Shown here: in pieces, positions 23,897-27,948 of the stretch
Layout: each line of letters opens with the position of its first letter
Position numbering within the stretch: position 1 is the stretch's first letter
Assembly (NCBI GenBank): GCA_035565335.1
Contig: DATMSO010000027.1
Coordinates: 1 to 27,948 of the forward strand
DNA from: Methylovorus sp035565335
Lineage (GTDB): Bacteria; Pseudomonadota; Gammaproteobacteria; Burkholderiales; Methylophilaceae
Direction: 5' to 3'
DNA length: 27,948 nt
Notes under the pieces: model-generated
Databases searched by the model: none
The model's input: only the letters and a program-made list of their open reading frames with translations
Told to the model about the DNA's origin: nothing
Program-made: the position numbers and the translations under genes

Positions 23897-24889
23897 CTAG
23901 CTCATGTGGCGGGAGACGTTGCTGCTCTCTATCCATTTGCGAATGCGTTGCGCATCACCAATCCGCGAGTATTTGCCATAAGAATCCAGCAGCACGATGA
24001 TCATGGGCTGTCCGGCAATCTCTGCCTGCATGACCAGGCAGCGGCCTGCTTCATTGATAAAGCCGGTTTTGGACAGGCCTATCACCCAGTCACTGTTGCG
24101 CACCAGCACATTGGTATTCACAAAATTAATCGGGTTGCGTAGGCCATGCACCGGGACTTCTTGCGAGGCTGAAGTGCTGACCTGGCGGATTTCAGGGTAC
24201 TGGTAAGCTGCACGCACCATCTTGACCAAATCTTCCGCTGTCGAAACATTGGCACTATTGAGCCCGGTAGGATCGACGAACTGGCTATGCGCCATGCCCA
24301 GCATGGAAGCTTTAGCATTCATGGCGCGAATAAAAGCGGTCAAGCCACCAGGATAGTTACGACCGAGAGCAGAAGCGGCGCGATTTTCGGAGGACATCAG
24401 GGCAAGATGCAGCATTTCAGCGCGCGTCAGGGTGGTACCCAAACGCAAACGTGAACTGGTACCCTTCAGGGTATCCACATCACCTTCATTGATGGTCAGG
24501 AGTTCATCCATAGGCAGATGCGCATCCAGCATGACCATCGCGGTCATCAGCTTGGTCACGGAGGCAATGGGCGTTGCCTGATCTACGCTCTTGGCATAGA
24601 CCACTTCGCCCGTGTCCTGATTAACAATCAGGGCTTTCGAAGAGGCGAGCTGGAGATTCGAAGGATGCTCATCCTGGAAAACACCGGGATGATATGCGGC
24701 TTTCTGGACTTGGTACTTGCGGTCGGCACGGATGGTGCGGATGATTTTGCGGCTGCTGACGTTGGTTTTAGCTGGCTTGGCTTTGGCGACAACACGCTTG
24801 GTAGATTTCTGTGGCGTAGCTGCTTCAACCGCCAGAGGGGGAATGGACAGGGTGAACGCTGTCACCATCATAAGAAAATTTCGTAACAT
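23897..24889 (-). CDS. pbpG: D-alanyl-D-alanine endopeptidase, PBP7 type
   Basis: This 330-residue periplasmic penicillin-binding protein (peptidase S11 family) cleaves D-Ala-meso-DAP cross-links in peptidoglycan. It has a signal peptide (1-24, ending VEAA). A basic, Lys/Arg-rich linker (25-62) follows, then the catalytic domain with S110-V-T-K113, S167-E-N169 and K274-T-G276. YPEIRQVSTS and NFVNTNVLVRN fit the PbpG group better than PBP5/6, and the C-terminal PBP5-like domain is absent. The start at 24889 is chosen for the signal peptide and an upstream AAGGA. The open frame reaches 24952, but that stretch contains the likely promoter. Confidence 0.92.
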   Translation of the reverse strand: MLRNFLMMVTAFTLSIPPLAVEAATPQKSTKRVVAKAKPAKTNVSSRKIIRTIRADRKYQVQKAAYHPGVFQDEHPSNLQLASSKALIVNQDTGEVVYAKSVDQATPIASVTKLMTAMVMLDAHLPMDELLTINEGDVDTLKGTSSRLRLGTTLTRAEMLHLALMSSENRAASALGRNYPGGLTAFIRAMNAKASMLGMAHSQFVDPTGLNSANVSTAEDLVKMVRAAYQYPEIRQVSTSASQEVPVHGLRNPINFVNTNVLVRNSDWVIGLSKTGFINEAGRCLVMQAEIAGQPMIIVLLDSYGKYSRIGDAQRIRKWIESSNVSRHMS

Positions 24890-24922
24890 TGCGGCCTGTC
24901 CTTCTAAAACGATTAGCTGGAT

Positions 24923-24952
24923 ATTATCCAAATAATCACAATTTGTCATCAA
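24923..24952 (-). promoter_or_regulatory. Sigma-70 promoter of pbpG
   Basis: On the minus strand TTGATG (24947-24952) and GATAAT (24923-24928) are 18 bases apart. The predicted transcript begins about 25 bases before the chosen start at 24889, which supports that start over the longer frame. Confidence 0.5.
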
Positions 24953-25057
24953 GATAGCGAAGATTCTTTACGCGCTGGTTTAGCTATCCTGCGTGTTATT
25001 CATGGCATGTAAAAATCCGCCAGCCACACCTGCCGGAGCTAGTCGGCTTGTGCGAAA

Positions 25058-25073
25058 ATAAGTCATTACTTAT
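25058..25073. repeat. Inverted repeat upstream of gcvH
   Basis: ATAAGT (25058-25063) and ACTTAT (25068-25073) are a perfect 6-base inverted repeat around CATT, ending 16 bases before the gcvH ATG. A loose promoter (TTGTGC, 25048; TATCTT, 25071; 17-base spacer) overlaps it, so it could be an operator. Evidence is positional only. Confidence 0.3.
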
Positions 25074-25089
25074 CTTACGGCCCGATCTC

Positions 25090-25473
25090 ATGAAAATTAA
25101 GGACAATCTGCATTATTCTGCCGAGCATCTCTGGGTATCGCCCACTGAGCAAGCCGGAATTTTCAATGCTGGTATCACGGATTATGCGCAAGATCTGCTA
25201 GGAGACATCGTCTATGTGGAAGCTCCGCAGCCAGGGAGCGAGCTTAAGGCTGGGGAAGCGTGCGGACTGGTAGAGTCAGTCAAGACCGGCTCCGATCTGC
25301 ATGCGCCGCTTAATGGCGTGGTGGTGGCGATCAATACCGAGTTGCAAGGCACGCCTGAACTCATTAACGACAAGCCTTATGAGGCCTGGATATTTCAGTT
25401 CAAGGCAAACGACGCCGCTGATCTGCAATCGTTGCTGGATGCGGCTGGTTATCAGGCCCAACTGGGAGAATAA
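25090..25473 (+). CDS. gcvH: Glycine cleavage system H protein (lipoyl carrier)
   Basis: GcvH carries a lipoyl arm that shuttles the aminomethyl group between the P, T and L proteins of the glycine cleavage system. It can also serve as the entry point for octanoyl/lipoyl transfer to other complexes. The 127-residue protein has usual length. The lipoylated lysine is K65 in GLVESVKTGSDLHAPL (59-74), and GDIVYVEAP and NDKPYEAWIF are family blocks. The ATG at 25090 matches the family N-terminus. No gcvT or gcvP gene is nearby, so it is transcribed alone. A lipoate-binding protein of another pathway (LbpA-like) is a less likely alternative. Confidence 0.92.
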   Translation: MKIKDNLHYSAEHLWVSPTEQAGIFNAGITDYAQDLLGDIVYVEAPQPGSELKAGEACGLVESVKTGSDLHAPLNGVVVAINTELQGTPELINDKPYEAWIFQFKANDAADLQSLLDAAGYQAQLGE

Positions 25474-25503
25474 AAGGCCCAGACCGGATTTCTGGCAAGA
25501 AAT

Positions 25504-25532
25504 GAAAAACGGCCCCTATGGGGCCGTTATTA
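25504..25532. terminator. Bidirectional terminator between gcvH and the holC-linked gene
   Basis: AACGGCCCC (25508-25516) and GGGGCCGTT (25520-25528) make a 9-base-pair stem with a TAT loop. On the plus strand it is followed by ATTATT and on the minus strand by TTTTTCATT (with stem end). The minus-strand stop codon (25530-25532) directly abuts it, so one hairpin serves both convergent genes. Confidence 0.85.
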
Positions 25533-25919
25533 TTCAGGCTTATGTATCGCCAGGCTGATCAGCTTCAGCCTCACCTGCTCCGCCAGCTCCTGGGTGAGCT
25601 TGTTTTGCAGATCCGGGATAAGCTGATCCAGACTTTCCGTCAGCACTTTGCTGATGGTGGAGCGGATGAGCGGCAACATCTCATCCAGTAATGTCTCATA
25701 TGAAGCGGAGCTGGTCGCGCCGGGAATGGACAAGGCTTGCTGCTGCATGCTCTCCGGCTTCATTTGTACAGTAGATCCCACATAAACATCGGTCAGCATC
25801 GGAATATCGGCAGCTTCCGCCGTTTCCATCGCCGGCACCGCAGCCTGCTGGGTCAACAGGCTGATGCGACCAAGCACGGCTGCCAGATCATCTCCTGGGC
25901 GATTAACCGGTTCCATCAC
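25530..25919 (-). CDS. Small protein of unknown function, DUF2486-like
   Basis: A 129-residue soluble protein with no signal peptide or membrane segment. It has a conserved-looking segment ADIPMLTDVYVG (37-48), then a low-complexity middle. The C-terminal half (about 73-125) is strongly helical and amphipathic (EMLPLIRSTISKVLTESLDQ and following), suggesting an oligomerising or partner-binding helix. The IPxLTDV segment and the place next to holC resemble proteins annotated DUF2486 in Burkholderia; I am not certain of that match. The GTG start (25919) has GGAG seven bases upstream; an ATG one codon later is the alternative and overlaps the holC stop as TGATG. I do not assign a function. Confidence 0.75.
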   Translation of the reverse strand: MMEPVNRPGDDLAAVLGRISLLTQQAAVPAMETAEAADIPMLTDVYVGSTVQMKPESMQQQALSIPGATSSASYETLLDEMLPLIRSTISKVLTESLDQLIPDLQNKLTQELAEQVRLKLISLAIHKPE

Positions 25920-26344
25920 AATGCCGCTCCATTTTCATCAAAGGTTCTAATTTCATATCCACGGTCCCGATAAAAGCGATATCTTGCCCGGGCCTGCGCT
26001 TTATCCGCTTCATCCTTGCCCACAATTTCGATCAGCCGGCGAAAGCGGCTGAAAAACGGCGGATGCTGCTCTTGCAGGTTGATCAGCACATCGTCGTGTA
26101 TCAGGGGCTCCCCCTTAAAATCCAGCACGATAGGGGTTTCTGGCGCCAGCGGATGTTGGGCTCGGCAATGCGGCACAAAACTCAGTGCCGATCCGCTCCA
26201 TAACACCCGCTCCAGCTCGGAAAGCATCGCCTCATCGGGGCCAAACACCATCATGCGACGGCCTTTGGATACCGCACGCTGACTAAGCTCGGCCACCTTA
26301 TCGAGCTTGTTACCGACATTAAAGAAAAATTCAATGCGCGTCAT
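25916..26344 (-). CDS. holC: DNA polymerase III chi subunit
   Basis: HolC (chi) links the clamp loader (through psi) to single-stranded-DNA-binding protein during replication. The 142-residue protein has the family N-terminus (TRIEFFFNVGNKLDKVAELSQRA). WSGSALSFVPHC (49-60) contains a region contacting SSB or psi, and PIVLDFKG and FSRFRRLIEIVGKDEADKAQARARYRFYRDRGYEI complete the fold. It starts 4 bases after the pepA stop and overlaps the next gene. The pepA-holC pair is widespread in proteobacteria. No valS follows here, unlike in E. coli. Confidence 0.93.
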   Translation of the reverse strand: MTRIEFFFNVGNKLDKVAELSQRAVSKGRRMMVFGPDEAMLSELERVLWSGSALSFVPHCRAQHPLAPETPIVLDFKGEPLIHDDVLINLQEQHPPFFSRFRRLIEIVGKDEADKAQARARYRFYRDRGYEIRTFDENGAAL

Positions 26345-26348
26345 GCGG

Positions 26349-27851
26349 TTACTTGGTGGCTCGTTTCACCAGGAACTCAGTCAGCAGCGGCACGGGACGA
26401 CCTGTGCCGCCTTTGTCTTTGCCTGATTTCCATGCGGTACCAGCGATATCCAGATGGGCCCACTCGTACTTTTTGGTAAAGCGCGACAGGAAGCAGGCGG
26501 CGGTGATGCTGCCACCGGCGCGTCCGCCGATATTCGCCATATCGGCAAAATTGCTATCCAGCTGTGGCTGATAATCTTCCCACAACGGCATATGCCAGGC
26601 ACGATCGTGGGAAGTTTCACCGGCAGCCAAAAGCTCTTGCGCCAGTTTGTCATTATTACTGAACAAACCGCTGGCATGGTGGCCCAGCGCAATCACGCAA
26701 GCACCGGTCAGCGTGGCAATATCCACCACGGCCGCAGGCTCAAAGCGCTCGGCATAGGTCAGGGCATCGCACAGAATCAGACGGCCTTCAGCATCGGTAT
26801 TCAATACTTCGATAGTCTGGCCAGACATGCTGGTCAACACATCGCCTGGCTTGATGGCGGTACCGTCGGGCATGTTCTCGCAGGTTGGAATCACGCCCAC
26901 GACATTCAGCGGCAAGTCCATTTCCGCAATCGCCTTGAAGGTACCGAGCACGCTGGCGGCGCCACACATGTCGTACTTCATTTCATCCATTTCCGCGCCC
27001 GGCTTGATCGAGATGCCGCCGGTGTCAAAGGTAATGCCCTTGCCTACCAGCACCACCGGCTTCTGGCTCTTCTTACCCTTTTTGTGCTGCAGCACAATCA
27101 ATTTGGGTGGCTGCGCACTGCCCTGTGCCACGCCAAGGAAAGAGCCCATGCCCAGCTTGGCCATCTGGTCGCGGTCCAGCACTTCCACCTGCAAGCCATA
27201 TTGCTTGCCCATGGCCTTGGCCTGGTCGGCCAGGTAAGTCGGCGTACATACATTCGGAGGCAAATTGCCCAGATCCTTGGTCAGGCTGACACCCGCAGCC
27301 AGCGCCAGGCCTTGTTTCAGACCGCTTTCCGCAAGCTTGCCTTCGGATTTTTCAATAAAGGACACCGCCAGCTTGGAGACACGTTTGGCCGATTTTGCCT
27401 TTTCTTCCTGCGCAGCCTTGCCTTTCATGACATCAAAACGATAGTCGACGTCCTGGCCAATTTCAGCCACTTGGGCGGCCTTCCAGGCGGCATCCTGTTT
27501 CTTGACCGGCAAATCGGCCAGATAAGTGCTGGCGGTCTTGATGCTACCTGTCAATGCCTTGAACGAGGCGCGCACTGCCTGGCGATAGGCGCGCTCATTG
27601 AATTCAGTCGCTTTGCCGAGGCCCACCAGCAATACGCGATCACTCGCAATCCCGGGTACGCTGTGCAGCATCAGGCTGGAACCCAGCTTGCCGTCGAGAT
27701 CGCCTCGCGCCAGCACTGTGGTCAGATAGCCTTCAGCAGCACGATCCAGCGCTACAGCGGCTTCACTCAGTTTGCGCGATTCAAACACGCCGACAACGAT
27801 GCAATCGCTACGTTGCTTTTCCGGATTGCCGGTTTTTATGCTAAATTCCAT
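26349..27851 (-). CDS. pepA: Leucyl aminopeptidase PepA
   Basis: PepA is a hexameric di-metal M17 aminopeptidase. In E. coli it also binds DNA as a site-specific recombination and transcription factor. The 500-residue protein has an N-terminal macro-like domain and a C-terminal catalytic domain. Metal ligands and catalytic residues are K271, D276 (GKGITFDTGG), K283, D294 and the signature NTDAEGRLIL (351-360) with D353, E355 and R357. This register is one residue from the E. coli protein. AAGGAT precedes the ATG, and a -35/-10 pair lies at 27884-27911. It leads the pepA-holC-small gene operon. Confidence 0.97.
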   Translation of the reverse strand: MEFSIKTGNPEKQRSDCIVVGVFESRKLSEAAVALDRAAEGYLTTVLARGDLDGKLGSSLMLHSVPGIASDRVLLVGLGKATEFNERAYRQAVRASFKALTGSIKTASTYLADLPVKKQDAAWKAAQVAEIGQDVDYRFDVMKGKAAQEEKAKSAKRVSKLAVSFIEKSEGKLAESGLKQGLALAAGVSLTKDLGNLPPNVCTPTYLADQAKAMGKQYGLQVEVLDRDQMAKLGMGSFLGVAQGSAQPPKLIVLQHKKGKKSQKPVVLVGKGITFDTGGISIKPGAEMDEMKYDMCGAASVLGTFKAIAEMDLPLNVVGVIPTCENMPDGTAIKPGDVLTSMSGQTIEVLNTDAEGRLILCDALTYAERFEPAAVVDIATLTGACVIALGHHASGLFSNNDKLAQELLAAGETSHDRAWHMPLWEDYQPQLDSNFADMANIGGRAGGSITAACFLSRFTKKYEWAHLDIAGTAWKSGKDKGGTGRPVPLLTEFLVKRATK

Positions 27852-27883
27852 TCCAAGTTATCCTTTTTATTAAGCTTCTTTTG

Positions 27884-27911
27884 ATTATCCTGCGTTTTCG
27901 CTGTAACTCAA
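27884..27911 (-). promoter_or_regulatory. Sigma-70 promoter of pepA-holC
   Basis: On the minus strand TTGAGT (27906-27911) and GATAAT (27884-27889) are 16 bases apart, giving a leader of about 25 bases to the pepA ATG. The remaining bases to 27948 hold no coding start that I can support. Confidence 0.55.
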
Positions 27912-27948
27912 AATCCTTGATCACAAGACCATTTAATTAAGCCTATGC

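Noticed and set aside
24890..24952. 21-residue N-terminal extension of the endopeptidase
   Set aside because: It would bury the signal peptide and covers a good -35/-10 pair; the start at 24889 has an AAGGA site.
24953..25047. Possible tRNA or small RNA in the pbpG-gcvH gap
   Set aside because: GC-rich bits here suggested structure, but no cloverleaf, T-loop (GTTCRA) or strong hairpin could be built.
26454..27884. 476-codon open frame on the plus strand
   Set aside because: It is antisense to pepA, whose metal-binding motifs are intact. The translation is low-complexity His/Gln-rich and shows no family signature.
27912..27948. Divergent promoter for a plus-strand gene beyond the right edge (such as lptF)
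   Set aside because: A TTGATC is present but no -10 at proper spacing, and no coding start lies in the window.

Overview
The window looks like core chromosome of a betaproteobacterium. It combines system II cytochrome c maturation (ResB/CcsB) beside a di-heme cytochrome c4, a short-form HisG, an mla-ibaG-murA-his gene order, and holC next to pepA. By general resemblance I favour the Nitrosomonadales/Methylophilaceae side, but nothing in the sequence proves a genus. Base composition is even throughout. There are no IS elements, CRISPR arrays, tRNAs or rRNAs, and no gene-free gap exceeds 300 bases.

Layout. (1) 1-9916, all minus strand: a long co-oriented block, in transcription order mlaF-mlaE-mlaD-mlaC-mlaB (lipid transport for outer-membrane asymmetry), an ABC-2 exporter ATPase/permease pair, ibaG (BolA family), grxD (monothiol glutaredoxin), murA (first committed step of peptidoglycan synthesis), then hisG-hisD-hisC. 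A new partial gene with its own strong ribosome binding site starts at base 35. (2) 10028-12581: the accessory-looking part. A solitary type IV pilin-like gene on the minus strand sits under a consensus-quality sigma-54 promoter, and an orphan multi-membrane-span histidine kinase is transcribed divergently from it. (3) 12593-16474, minus: cytochrome c4, resB and ccsB. (4) 16599-19190: the ribosome-assembly GTPase YsxC/EngB (plus), converging on trmB, with a MidA-type methyltransferase gene upstream of trmB (both minus). (5) 19236-23689, plus: a PTR1-type pteridine reductase, ttcA, and topA with a lysine/alanine-rich tail. (6) 23897-27851: a PBP7-type D,D-endopeptidase (minus), a solitary gcvH (plus), then pepA-holC-small unknown protein (minus).

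How the genes fit together. Most encode housekeeping functions in envelope homeostasis, Fe-S and thiol chemistry, histidine and cell-wall synthesis, respiratory cytochrome assembly, tRNA modification, replication and topology. I see no clear new defence or mobile system. The most worthwhile region is 10028-12581, where the pilin gene, its sigma-54 promoter and the divergent kinase suggest an alternative-sigma-factor-controlled surface or sensing module whose response regulator lies outside the window.
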